Below are positions 56,521 to 64,000 of a stretch of DNA of 64,000 nucleotides, one piece after another. Below the pieces are notes generated by a model, which was not told the DNA's origin, did no database searches, and worked only from the letters and a program-made list of their open reading frames with translations. Location of the stretch: assembly GCF_002968295.1 (NCBI RefSeq), contig NZ_CP134399.1, forward strand, positions 1,116,001 through 1,180,000, read 5' to 3'. The stretch is from Mycobacterium sp. ITM-2016-00317 (GTDB taxonomy: Bacteria > Actinomycetota > Actinomycetes > Mycobacteriales > Mycobacteriaceae). Position 1 is the first letter of the stretch. Each line of letters starts with the position of its first letter. Position numbers and translations under genes: made by a program.

Positions 56521-56753
56521 TGGCTGTCGGAACAACGACCGGCGAACTGCGCGAGCTCACCGACGACGAACTGACCGACAAGCTGCGCGAGTCCAAGGAA
56601 GAGCTGTTCAACCTGCGCTTCCAGATGGCGACCGGCCAGCTTGCCAACAACCGCCGGCTGCGCGTGGTCCGGCAGGAGATCGCACGCCTGTACACGGTGC
56701 TGCGTGAACGTGAGTTGGGTCTGGCCGCCGGACCCGGAGGTGAGGATTCGTAA
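56520..56753 (+). CDS. rpmC: 50S ribosomal protein L29
   Basis: L29 is a small two-helix protein at the tunnel exit next to L23. The 77-residue product shows [20 protein letters not shown] and [20 protein letters not shown]. Coupled to both rplP and rpsQ by one-base overlaps. Confidence 0.97.
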   Translation: MAVGTTTGELRELTDDELTDKLRESKEELFNLRFQMATGQLANNRRLRVVRQEIARLYTVLRERELGLAAGPGGEDS

Positions 56754-57061
56754 TGGCAGATACCAAGGGTGCCGAGAAAGGCGCCAAGTACACCCCGCCC
56801 ACTGAGAAGCCGCGCGGTCGCCGCAAGACCGCCATCGGCTACGTGGTGTCGGACAAGATGCAGAAGACCATCGTGGTCGAGCTGGAGTCGCGTAAGAGCC
56901 ACCCGCTCTACGGCAAGATCATCCGGACCACCACCAAGGTCAAGGCCCACGACGAGAACGAGGACGCCGGTGTCGGCGACCGCGTGTCGCTGATGGAGAC
57001 CCGCCCGACGTCGGCCACCAAGCGCTGGCGCCTGGTCGAGGTGCTCGAGAAGGCCAAGTAG
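56753..57061 (+). CDS. rpsQ: 30S ribosomal protein S17
   Basis: S17 is a primary 16S rRNA-binding protein with an OB fold. The 102-residue product has a Lys-rich N-terminal extension ([20 protein letters not shown]) common in mycobacteria, then [20 protein letters not shown] and [20 protein letters not shown]. Last gene of this part of the S10 operon; a hairpin follows. Confidence 0.98.
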   Translation: MADTKGAEKGAKYTPPTEKPRGRRKTAIGYVVSDKMQKTIVVELESRKSHPLYGKIIRTTTKVKAHDENEDAGVGDRVSLMETRPTSATKRWRLVEVLEKAK

Positions 57062-57085
57062 CCTCACAACGTCTGACAACATCGA

Positions 57086-57112
57086 CTGCCCACCGCATCG
57101 CGCGGTGGGCAG
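57086..57112 (+). terminator. terminator of the S10 operon
   Basis: CTGCCCACCGC (57086-57096) and GCGGTGGGCAG (57102-57112) are perfectly complementary around ATCGC, 24 bp after the rpsQ stop, followed by CGGTGTTTG. Confidence 0.85.
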
Positions 57113-57145
57113 CGGTGTTTGTGCCCCCGCTAACCAGGCGTTGTG

Positions 57146-57179
57146 GCACAGATATGTGATCCAGATGGCATATCTGTGC
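57146..57179. repeat. perfect 11-bp inverted repeat upstream of the decayed locus
   Basis: GCACAGATATG (57146-57156) and CATATCTGTGC (57169-57179) are perfect inverted copies separated by 12 bp. The right arm touches the ATG (57180) that would start the broken downstream gene. It is AT-richer than its surroundings and could be an old operator or one end of a mobile sequence. Confidence 0.6.
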
Positions 57180-58398
57180 ATGGCGAGGGTGGGGGTGCCT
57201 CGGCGCGCTGCTGGGCGTGCTGGCGGTGTTGACCGCTGCGCCGCCCCTGGCGCTCAACGGGCAGACCGGCACGGTGACGCTGACGGTTCCCGTGCCACCC
57301 GGGCTGCGGCCGGCCGCGCTCAACGTCGTCGTCGAGCAGCCTGTCTTTGGGGGCACCGCGGTACTCACCGTGGTACAGAACCGGCGAACCGTCGCCGAGG
57401 TCACGCTGCCACCGGATCCCCGCGCCCCGGTGGCGATTCGCTTGACGGCGCCGTCGTCGAGGACAACGCGCTGTTCCTGACGGTTCACTCCTATCTGCTT
57501 CCGGACGAGGGCTACTGCCTGGATCCGACCAACCCGCTGCGACTGGTCGACGGCTCCGTCGAGTTCACCGGCACCGAGGTCGCGCCGACCGCCGATTTCC
57601 TGCCGCCGGTGCTGCGCAGACTGACCATCGGGATCCCTGACGAGCCCTCCCTGTCCGAATTCGACGCCGCGTTACGGTTGGGGACCGCTGTGGCGGCTCA
57701 GTACCGTCGGCAGAACGTCGGCATCGACGTGGTGGCGCTGGCCGACGGGCAGAGTCTGCCCGAGGTGGCGTCGGCGCCGCTGGAGCGGCAGGCCGTGATC
57801 CGCGAGGGCCCCGACACCGGACTGTCGCTGCAGGGCGGCCCGGGCGTGCCGGTCCTGACGGTCTCCGCTCCGGCAGGCGAGCTGACGAGCAGACGAGACT
57901 GCTGGCGAGCGACCAGCGCACGCTGGCGGTCAGCAGCGGTGCGCTGGTGGGCCCGCTGCGGGACAGTCCGCAGCTGCCCGGAGATTCCGTCACCCTGCGG
58001 GACCTCGGCCAACCCGGTGTCAGTGCGGAGTCGTTGGCGCCGCAGGTGACTTGGGCATCGACCATCCCCGGATGGGCAGGTCGGCCCGTGACGTGCGGAT
58101 CCATCTCCGCGGTTCGTACACACCGGCGCCGGAGAACATCGGGGCGCAGCTGATCGTGCGGGTCGGTGAGGAGACGATCGACCGGTGGCCCGCGCAGGCC
58201 GACGGGTTCATCGACCGGTGGGTCGACATCCCCGACCGACTGCTGCAACGCTTCACCGACGTCACGGTCGCGATCGACATCGCAGGCAACACCGGCCGCC
58301 CTGCCCGTCCCCGCCCGGACTGCAGTCGCTACCGCAGGCGATGATGCCCCGGATCGAGATCGGCTTGGGCGCAACGCGATTCGCCGACACCGCGCGCG
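57180..58398 (+). pseudogene. decayed exported protein, BcsB-like (polysaccharide synthase partner)
   Basis: One protein is spread over several frames. The fragments in order are: a signal-like LGALLGVLAVLTAAPPLALN and TLTVPVPPGLRPAALNVVVE (57210-57440); ALFLTVHSYLLPDEGYCLDP onwards (57465-57880); LLASDQRTLAVSSGALVGPL (57895-58040); MGRSARDVRIHLRGSYTPAP (58070-58290); and LQSLPQAMMPRIEIGLG (58320-58380). At least five frame changes and a probable deletion near 58300 are needed. The beta-sandwich-rich secreted layout resembles BcsB, the periplasmic partner of cellulose-synthase-like enzymes, but this resemblance is from memory of the family and is tentative. The gene cannot be functional. Confidence 0.55.
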
Positions 58399-58859
58399 AT
58401 GTCGAACGCGCCGCAGGAATTCGCGCTTGGCGCGGTACTCGCACCGGACCCCGACAGCGTCAGTCCGACCAAGGCCGAGCAGCACCGCGTCGCGGCAACC
58501 TTCTCCACCGAGCGCGAACTTGCGCAGTATCTGGACAGTCTGCGATTACCGCAGAGCTCGGTCATCACCGACACCGTCTACGGGTTCGCCGTCGTCGTTG
58601 CCTCGCTGCGGCCGAAAAACTTTGTGGTGCCGTCCGACCGGGACTTCGTACGACTGCCCAACGACCCGGAGCGCAACGACATCCGCTATCTGCTCGCGGT
58701 GCCCAACACCGGCCGCGGCACCACGCGCTGAACCTGCGGTATCCCGCCCTCTACGAGACCGATTCGGACGTCGCCACACTCGAACTCGAGATCCACAACG
58801 AGGGCGCCAATCAGCCGAATTACCGGCTCTACCGCGTCGCCATTCCCCCTTCCGGGTGA
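58399..58859 (+). pseudogene. C-terminal remnant of a large membrane glycosyltransferase-like protein
   Basis: After the BcsB-like remnant, a different protein tail appears: STERELAQYLDSLRLPQSSV, VVASLRPKNFVVPSDRDFVR and YLLAVPNTGRGTT, then after one more frame change near 58725 LNLRYPALYETDSDVATLEL and QPNYRLYRVAIPPSG, ending at 58859. This resembles the extracytoplasmic C-terminus of polytopic mycobacterial glycosyltransferases. The whole membrane domain is missing, so a large deletion has fused the ends of two genes. Confidence 0.5.
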
Positions 58860-58881
58860 CCGCCCGGTGTAGTCTCCGGAC

Positions 58882-61233
58882 GTGGCAACGGACTTCAACG
58901 GCAAGATCGAGGTGGACATCCGGGACTCCGAGCCGGACTGGGGGCCGTTCGCGGCGCCGACCGCGCAACCGGATGCGCCCAACGTGCTGTACCTGGTCTG
59001 GGACGACATCGGCATCGCCACCTGGGACTGCTTCGGCGGGCTGGTCGACATGCCCGCGATGCGGCGCATTGCCGAACGCGGAGTGCGCCTTTCGCAGTTC
59101 CACACCACCGCGCTGTGTTCGCCGACCCGGGCCTCGCTGCTCACCGGCCGCAACCCCACCACCGTGGGGATGGCGACCATCGAGGAGTTCACCGACGGTT
59201 TCCCGAACTGTAACGGCCGCATTCCATTCGACACCGCGCTGCTGTCGGAGGTGCTCGTAGAGAACGGCTACAACACCTACTGCGTCGGCAAATGGCATCT
59301 GACCCCGCTGGAGGAGTCCAATCTCGCCGCGACCAAACGGCACTGGCCACTGGCGCGCGGCTTCGAGAGGTTCTACGGCTTCATGGGCGGGGAGACCGAC
59401 CAGTGGTATCCCGACCTCGTCTACGACAACCACCCGGTGTCGCCGCCGGCGACCCCCGAGCAGGGCTACCACCTGTCCCGGGACCTCGCGGACAAGACCA
59501 TAGAGTTCATCCGCGACTCGAAAGTCATTGCACCGGAGAAGCCGTGGTTCTCCTACGTGTGCCCCGGCGCCGGGCACGCCCCCCACCACGTCCCCAAGGA
59601 GTGGGCCGACCGGTATGCCGGTGTCTTCGACATGGGCTACGAGCGGTACCGCGAGATCGTGCTGGAGAACCAGAAGCGGCTCGGTCTCGTCCCGCCGGAC
59701 ACCGAGCTGTCGCCGATGAATCCGTACTCAGATGTCAAGGGGCCCAACGGCGAAGACTGGCCGGCCCAGGACACGGTGCGTCCGTGGGAGTCGCTCAGCG
59801 ACGACGAGAAGCGGCTGTTCGCCCGGATGGCCGAGGTCTTCGCCGGGTTCCTTTCCTACACCGACGCCCAGATCGGGCGCGTGCTGGACTATCTGGAGGA
59901 GTCGGGGCAACTCGACAACACCGTGATCGTGGTGATCTCCGACAACGGCGCCAGCGGTGAGGGCGGGCCGAACGGGTCGGTCAACGAGGTTAAGTTCTTC
60001 AACGGCTACCTCGACTCGGTCGAGGAGGCGCTGAAGGCCTACGACGACCTCGGCGGCACCGAGACCTACAACCATTACCCGATCGGCTGGGCGATGGCGT
60101 TCAACACCCCCTACAAGCTGTACAAGCGGTATGCCTCGCACGAGGGCGGTATCGCCGACCCGGCGATCATCTCGTGGCCCGCGGGCATCGCCTCCCACGG
60201 GGAGATCCGGGACAACTACGTCAACGTCTGCGACATCACCCCGACGGTGTACGACCTGCTCGACATCACGGTGCCCGCGACCGTGCGCGGTGTCGCGCAG
60301 AAGCCGCTTGACGGGGTCAGTTTTAAAGTGGCGCTGGATAATCCGACCGCACCCACCGGCAAGGAGACCCAGTTCTACGCGATGCTCGGCACGCGCGGGG
60401 TCTGGCACAGGGGCTGGTTCGCCGGCGCCGTGCACGCCGCGTCGCCGGCCGGCTGGTCGCATTTCGACCGGGATCGCTGGGAGCTGTTCCACATCGAGGC
60501 CGACCGGAGCCAGTGCCGCGATCTGGCGGCCGAACACCCGGACAAGCTCGAAGAGCTGAAGTCGTTGTGGTTCCGGGAGGCCGAGAAGTACAACGGTCTG
60601 CCGCTGGGCGACCTGAACCTGCTGGAGACGATGTCGCGCTGGCGGCCGTACCTGGCCGGCGAACGCAGCGCCTACGTGTACTACCCGGGCACCGCCGACG
60701 TCGGGATGGGCGCGGTGGTCGAACTGCGTGGCCGGTCGTTCGCAGTGCTCGCCGAGGTCACGGTGGGGCAGCGCGGCGCGGACGGTGTGGTGGTGAAACA
60801 CGGTGCGGCGCACGGTGGCTACGTGATGTACCTGCAGGGCGGCCGGCTGCACTTCTGTTACAACTTCCTGGGCGAGTACGAACAGACGCTGGTCTCCGCC
60901 GAGGTCGTGGCCCCCGGTCCGCACACACTCGGGTTCACGTTCACCCGCACCGGCACCGCCGAGGGCAGCCACACCCCGATCGGGGACGCCGAGCTGTTCG
61001 TCGACACGGCCCGGGTGGCCGCACTGGCAGAGATGCGGGTCCATCCCGGAACCTTCGGTCTCGCCGGGGCCGGCCTGAGCGTCGGGCGGAACAGCGGATC
61101 GCCGGTCTCGCGGGCGTACCGCGCGCCGTACCCGTTCACCGGCGGCGCGATCGCGCGGGTGAACGTGGACGTCTCCGGTGCGCCGTACGTGGACCTGGAA
61201 AGGGACTTCGCGCGCGCGTTCGCCAGGGACTGA
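58882..61233 (+). CDS. atsA: arylsulfatase
   Basis: A 783-residue type I sulfatase that hydrolyses sulfate esters. The formylglycine motif is CSPTR with Cys79 (TALCSPTRASLLTGRN), which needs a formylglycine-generating enzyme. Metal-binding residues are in VLYLVWDDIGIATWDCFGGL and VIVVISDNGASGEGG; KWHLTPLEESN and the long C-terminal beta domain (GRSFAVLAEVTVGQRGADGV) match the large mycobacterial AtsA form. There is no signal peptide, so it is cytoplasmic. The order rpsQ-atsA is also seen in M. tuberculosis (Rv0710-Rv0711). GTG start. Confidence 0.95.
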   Translation: MATDFNGKIEVDIRDSEPDWGPFAAPTAQPDAPNVLYLVWDDIGIATWDCFGGLVDMPAMRRIAERGVRLSQFHTTALCSPTRASLLTGRNPTTVGMATIEEFTDGFPNCNGRIPFDTALLSEVLVENGYNTYCVGKWHLTPLEESNLAATKRHWPLARGFERFYGFMGGETDQWYPDLVYDNHPVSPPATPEQGYHLSRDLADKTIEFIRDSKVIAPEKPWFSYVCPGAGHAPHHVPKEWADRYAGVFDMGYERYREIVLENQKRLGLVPPDTELSPMNPYSDVKGPNGEDWPAQDTVRPWESLSDDEKRLFARMAEVFAGFLSYTDAQIGRVLDYLEESGQLDNTVIVVISDNGASGEGGPNGSVNEVKFFNGYLDSVEEALKAYDDLGGTETYNHYPIGWAMAFNTPYKLYKRYASHEGGIADPAIISWPAGIASHGEIRDNYVNVCDITPTVYDLLDITVPATVRGVAQKPLDGVSFKVALDNPTAPTGKETQFYAMLGTRGVWHRGWFAGAVHAASPAGWSHFDRDRWELFHIEADRSQCRDLAAEHPDKLEELKSLWFREAEKYNGLPLGDLNLLETMSRWRPYLAGERSAYVYYPGTADVGMGAVVELRGRSFAVLAEVTVGQRGADGVVVKHGAAHGGYVMYLQGGRLHFCYNFLGEYEQTLVSAEVVAPGPHTLGFTFTRTGTAEGSHTPIGDAELFVDTARVAALAEMRVHPGTFGLAGAGLSVGRNSGSPVSRAYRAPYPFTGGAIARVNVDVSGAPYVDLERDFARAFARD

Positions 61234-61302
61234 CTCCCGTGAGAGCGCAAGGAAAATTGGACGGCATGCAATATATCGCGGGTGGCGACCGTTTACCACT
61301 GT

Positions 61303-62175
61303 ATGAACGTCATCGAAGCGAAGTCGACGGCCCTGGGCAGCTTTCTGCGCTGGCACCGCCATCGACTCACCCCGCGTGACGTCGGGCTTCCCGAGTACGG
61401 GCGCCGCCGGGTCCCTGGTCTGCGGCGCGAGGAGGTCGCCAATCTGGCCGGCATCAGCACGGAGTACTACATCCGGCTGGAGCAGGGCAGGGAGCGCACG
61501 CCGTCGCCGAACGTCGTCGATGCGCTCGCCGACGCATTGCGCCTGGACGCCGACCAGACGGCGCACCTGCGCAACATCGCCCGGCCGGGATCACGGCGCA
61601 ACGCAGGCGGGCGGCGCACCGACGTCCCCGAGGGCGCGACCCGGCTGCTCGACCACTTGAACGTGCCCGCGGTGATCCTGAATCGGTACATGGACGTCGT
61701 GACGTCGAATCATTCTGCGCAGGCGTTGTTTCCGAATATGACGCCCGGAACGAACCGGCTCCGGGCGGTGTTCCTGGATCCGCGCGAGCGGGAGTTCTGG
61801 CGCGACTGGGAGTCGGCCGTGGCCGACGCCGTCGCCCAGTTGCGCGCGGACATCGGCAACGAGTTGGAGTCGTCGTCGGCACACGCACTGATCGGCGACC
61901 TGCGGAACCGGTGCAGGCACTTCGACCGGTTGTGGTCCTGCCAGCACGTTCAGCAGCGCGCGTGCAGCCCGGTCCGGGTGCGCCACCACCTACTCGGCGA
62001 ACTCGAATTGCACCGCGAGAAACTTCTCGTCACGGGCGCCGAAGGGCTGTTCCTGTTCATCTATTTCACCGAACCCGGGTCGGCGTCGGCCGAGAAGCTC
62101 GACCGGCTGAGGCACCTGCAGGCTGGTAGTGGCAGTACCAGGATGAACATGGCCTGGCTAGCACCTCACCGGTGA
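61303..62175 (+). CDS. XRE-family regulator with MmyB-like ligand domain
   Basis: A 290-residue protein. The N-terminal XRE HTH (residues about 8-80) contains [20 protein letters not shown] and EYYIRLEQGRERTPSPNVVD. The C-terminal MmyB-type domain, a PAS-like ligand-binding fold, shows VPAVILNRYMDVVTSNHSAQ, ALFPNMTPGTNRLR and RCRHFDRLWSCQHV. In the family this domain binds lipids such as fatty acids. The ATG at 61303 is chosen; a GTG at 61282 is possible. It lies 69 bp after atsA on the same strand. The targets are unknown. Confidence 0.88.
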   Translation: MNVIEAKSTALGSFLRWHRHRLTPRDVGLPEYGRRRVPGLRREEVANLAGISTEYYIRLEQGRERTPSPNVVDALADALRLDADQTAHLRNIARPGSRRNAGGRRTDVPEGATRLLDHLNVPAVILNRYMDVVTSNHSAQALFPNMTPGTNRLRAVFLDPREREFWRDWESAVADAVAQLRADIGNELESSSAHALIGDLRNRCRHFDRLWSCQHVQQRACSPVRVRHHLLGELELHREKLLVTGAEGLFLFIYFTEPGSASAEKLDRLRHLQAGSGSTRMNMAWLAPHR

Positions 62176-62191
62176 CCGCACGCTGACCGGC

Positions 62192-62572
62192 GTGCACGAC
62201 TACGACCCACGCCTCCAAGGCATTCAACGCGTTCAGAACTTCCAGGACTCTGCTCGAGAATGGCAGAAGCTCCAACTCGGCGTAATCGGTTTCGTCGGAT
62301 TGTGCGGTGTGTTCAGCGACGGCGGCTCCAGCCGGACCCGTCCGCTCTGGCTGCAGCAGGTCGGCGCCATCTCCGCGCTCGCCGGTTTCCTGCTGGCGGT
62401 GCTCGGGGTGCTGCTCGTCGCCACCGTCGCTCATCCGCTGACCGGCCGGCCCAACGCGACAACGATCGCCGGGCGCCGGCTCCTCGTCGGCATCGTGATC
62501 ACGTTCGTCGCCGCCGCGCTGACCGCCCTTGCCGCGCTGACGTGGTGGTGGCCTCAGGCCGGTGCACAGTGA
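62192..62572 (+). CDS. small two-helix membrane protein
   Basis: A 126-residue protein of no recognised family. A polar N-terminus (about 1-50, beginning HDYDPRLQGIQRVQNFQDSA) is followed by two strong transmembrane helices: ISALAGFLLAVLGVLLVATV and LLVGIVITFVAAALTALAAL. GTG start 16 bp after the XRE regulator; the stop overlaps the ATG of the winged-helix/hydrolase gene, so the two are translationally coupled. It may be a membrane partner of that protein. This is inferred from coupling only. Confidence 0.65.
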   Translation: MHDYDPRLQGIQRVQNFQDSAREWQKLQLGVIGFVGLCGVFSDGGSSRTRPLWLQQVGAISALAGFLLAVLGVLLVATVAHPLTGRPNATTIAGRRLLVGIVITFVAAALTALAALTWWWPQAGAQ

Positions 62573-63765
62573 TGGCCCCGGTGCACGCGTTCGGGGACTT
62601 CGTCCTCGATCCCAAACGCTACGAGTTGCGCCGCAACGCGGAGGTCATCCCGGTCGAACCGCAGGTCTTCGACGTGCTCGCGGTCCTGGTCGCCAACCAC
62701 CACCGCTGTGTCACCAAGCAGGAGCTGTTCGACACGGTGTGGGGCGGGCGGTTCGTCGGTGAGGCGGCGCTGTCCAGCCGCATCATGGCGGCCCGGCGCG
62801 CACTGGGCGACAACGGCGAGTCCCAGCACTTCATCCGGACGGTGCGCGGCCGGGGCTACCGGTTCGTCGGGACGCTCGCCGAGAACGATCAGCCCGCGGA
62901 GGACAGCGGCGCGGGGGAGCCCGCGGTGGAACAGCACGTCGCGTTCTGCCGCGCGGCCGACGGCCTGCGTCTGGCCTACGCGGTGGCGGGGACGGGGCCA
63001 CCGCTGGTGCGCGCGGCGAACTGGATGACCCATCTCAGCTACGACATCGAGTCCCCAGTGTGGCGGCACTGGGTGTCGGAGCTGTCCCAGCGTTACCGCT
63101 TCATCCGTTATGACGAACGCGGGTCAGGTCTTTCCGACTGGGATGCACCCGATTTCACGTTCGACGACTGGGTCAGTGATCTGGCCGCGGTGGTCGACGC
63201 GCTGGGGCTGACGCGCTTCCCGCTGCTCGGGGTGTCCCAGGGCGGGGCGGTGGCGGTGGCCTACGCCGCCCGGTATCCCGAGCGGGTCTCCAAACTGGTG
63301 CTCTGCGGCGCGTATGCGCGGGGGCGTGCCGTCCGTGCGGTCGGTGAAGGTGAACGACGGGCCGCCACGCTGGACCTCGATCTGGCCCGGGTGGGCTGGG
63401 GGCACGACGATCCGGCGTTCCGCCAGGTGTTCGCCGCGCAGTTCCTGCCCGACGGGTCGAGGCGGGACTGGCAGGCATTCGACGACCTGCAGCGCCGGAC
63501 CACGTCGGCGGAGAACGCGGTGCGCTTCCTGGAGCAGTTCGCGCACATCGACGTCTGCGAGCTGGCCGGGCAGGTCAGATGCCCGACGCTGGTCATGCAT
63601 TCCCGAAACGACCGGCGGGTGCCGCTTCGCTTCGGCGAGGAACTCGCGGCGCTGATCCCGCAGGGACGCCTGGTCCTGCTGGAAAGCAACAACCACCTGC
63701 TCACCGCGACCGAGCCGGCCTGGCGGGCGTTCGGTGCGGAGATGGACGCGTTCCTGGCTGCGTGA
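62572..63765 (+). CDS. winged-helix DNA-binding domain fused to an alpha/beta hydrolase
   Basis: A 397-residue fusion. Residues about 1-100 are an OmpR/PhoB-type winged helix (FGDFVLDPKRYELRRNAEVI, HHRCVTKQELFDTVWGGRFV, HFIRTVRGRGYRFVG) without a receiver domain. Residues about 125-397 are a complete alpha/beta hydrolase: YDERGSGLSDWD, nucleophile elbow GVSQGG with Ser222, Asp in SRNDRRVPLRF and His in SNNHLLT. All catalytic residues are present, so it could be an enzyme or a small-molecule sensor using the hydrolase pocket. It is coupled to the small membrane protein upstream. Its 3' end overlaps the convergent sigma gene. Confidence 0.85.
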   Translation: MAPVHAFGDFVLDPKRYELRRNAEVIPVEPQVFDVLAVLVANHHRCVTKQELFDTVWGGRFVGEAALSSRIMAARRALGDNGESQHFIRTVRGRGYRFVGTLAENDQPAEDSGAGEPAVEQHVAFCRAADGLRLAYAVAGTGPPLVRAANWMTHLSYDIESPVWRHWVSELSQRYRFIRYDERGSGLSDWDAPDFTFDDWVSDLAAVVDALGLTRFPLLGVSQGGAVAVAYAARYPERVSKLVLCGAYARGRAVRAVGEGERRAATLDLDLARVGWGHDDPAFRQVFAAQFLPDGSRRDWQAFDDLQRRTTSAENAVRFLEQFAHIDVCELAGQVRCPTLVMHSRNDRRVPLRFGEELAALIPQGRLVLLESNNHLLTATEPAWRAFGAEMDAFLAA

Positions 63766-64000
63766 GGCTGCGACGGAGCCGATCCCGGCCGCGGTGCAGT
63801 CGGGACATCACGGTGCCCACGGGCACGGACATGATCTCTGCGACTTCACGGCAGGACATCCCCTCGACCGCCGTGTAGTACATGGCCAGCCGCATCGGCT
63901 CCGGTAGCTCGGCCAGTGCGGCGACCAGGCGGGAGTCCGAAATCCCCTGAAGGACCACGTGTTCGGCGGATTCGGTAACGGCGTCGCTGTCGCCGAAGTC
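63701..64000 (-). CDS. ECF sigma factor, SigH-like, C-terminal part (runs off the window)
   Basis: Only the last 99 or so codons are present; the gene continues beyond 64000. Region 4 is clear: LVAALAELPEPMRLAMYYTA, VEGMSCREVAEIMSVPVGTV and MSRLHRGRDRLRRSL, the pattern of SigH/SigE-type ECF factors. The tail (TQPGTRPSPHRTPARPARSR) is basic and overlaps the hydrolase-fusion gene on the other strand by 65 bp. The identity of the particular sigma factor cannot be settled from this part. Confidence 0.85.
   Translation of the reverse strand, partial: DFGDSDAVTESAEHVVLQGISDSRLVAALAELPEPMRLAMYYTAVEGMSCREVAEIMSVPVGTVMSRLHRGRDRLRRSLTQPGTRPSPHRTPARPARSR

Noticed and set aside
59728-61566. 612-codon frame antisense to atsA
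   Set aside because: The sense frame has the full sulfatase signature; the antisense product has no domain.

Overview
The window is high-GC actinobacterial DNA from a mycobacterium, most likely a fast-growing Mycolicibacterium. The evidence is gene order and near-identical core proteins: rplJ-rplL, mceG (mkl), rpoB-rpoC, nfo, the fadE8/PaaX/crotonase block, rpsL-rpsG-fusA-tuf, the full mycofactocin cluster, the S10 ribosomal operon and atsA occur in the order known from M. tuberculosis, with lineage-specific genes between them. No rRNA, tRNA or CRISPR was recognised.

Layout. 1-2.3 kb: ribosomal stalk proteins, then the Mce transporter ATPase mceG, whose last codons are frameshifted. 2.4-6.1 kb: two tandem paralogous secreted alpha/beta hydrolases with long acidic linkers. 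6.1-13.9 kb: rpoBC, closed by a strong terminator. 13.9-23.1 kb: a frameshifted cation antiporter, endonuclease IV, a PAP2 membrane protein, a cupin, an acyl-CoA dehydrogenase/PaaX-like regulator/crotonase operon, two DUF3060 and two DUF3558 exported proteins and a TetR regulator. 23.1-27.8 kb: the str operon. 27.9-33.5 kb: a cutinase, a mycofactocin-type SDR behind a KstR-like box, an arginine/ornithine catabolic pair with a divergent Lrp regulator, and a ferredoxin-reductase-type flavoprotein. 33.6-37.7 kb: a decayed transposase, a 13E12/HNH protein under a LexA box, and an ECF sigma factor coupled to a multi-domain VOC protein. 37.7-44.9 kb: mftR and mftABCDEFG. 44.8-51.3 kb: an MFS exporter with divergent TetR, two paralogous P450s sharing a palindromic operator, and a lipoprotein esterase. 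51.4-57.1 kb: the S10 operon rpsJ to rpsQ, in which the rplW stop codon is missing so that L23 reads in frame into L2. 57.1-58.9 kb: a decayed exopolysaccharide-type locus. 58.9-64 kb: arylsulfatase, an XRE/MmyB-type regulator, a small membrane protein coupled to a winged-helix/hydrolase fusion, and the end of an ECF sigma gene running off the edge.

How it works together. Most of the DNA is the translation and transcription core. The accessory theme is redox and lipid/steroid-like catabolism: mycofactocin is a peptide-derived redox cofactor for alcohol-oxidising enzymes, and the SDR, ferredoxin reductase, P450s, acyl-CoA dehydrogenase and crotonase around it are plausible clients or partners. 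Five or more reading-frame lesions lie in the window: mceG, the antiporter, rplW, the transposase and the locus after rpsQ. The last two look like real decay. The first three need read-level confirmation, because mceG and especially rplW are not expected to be broken.
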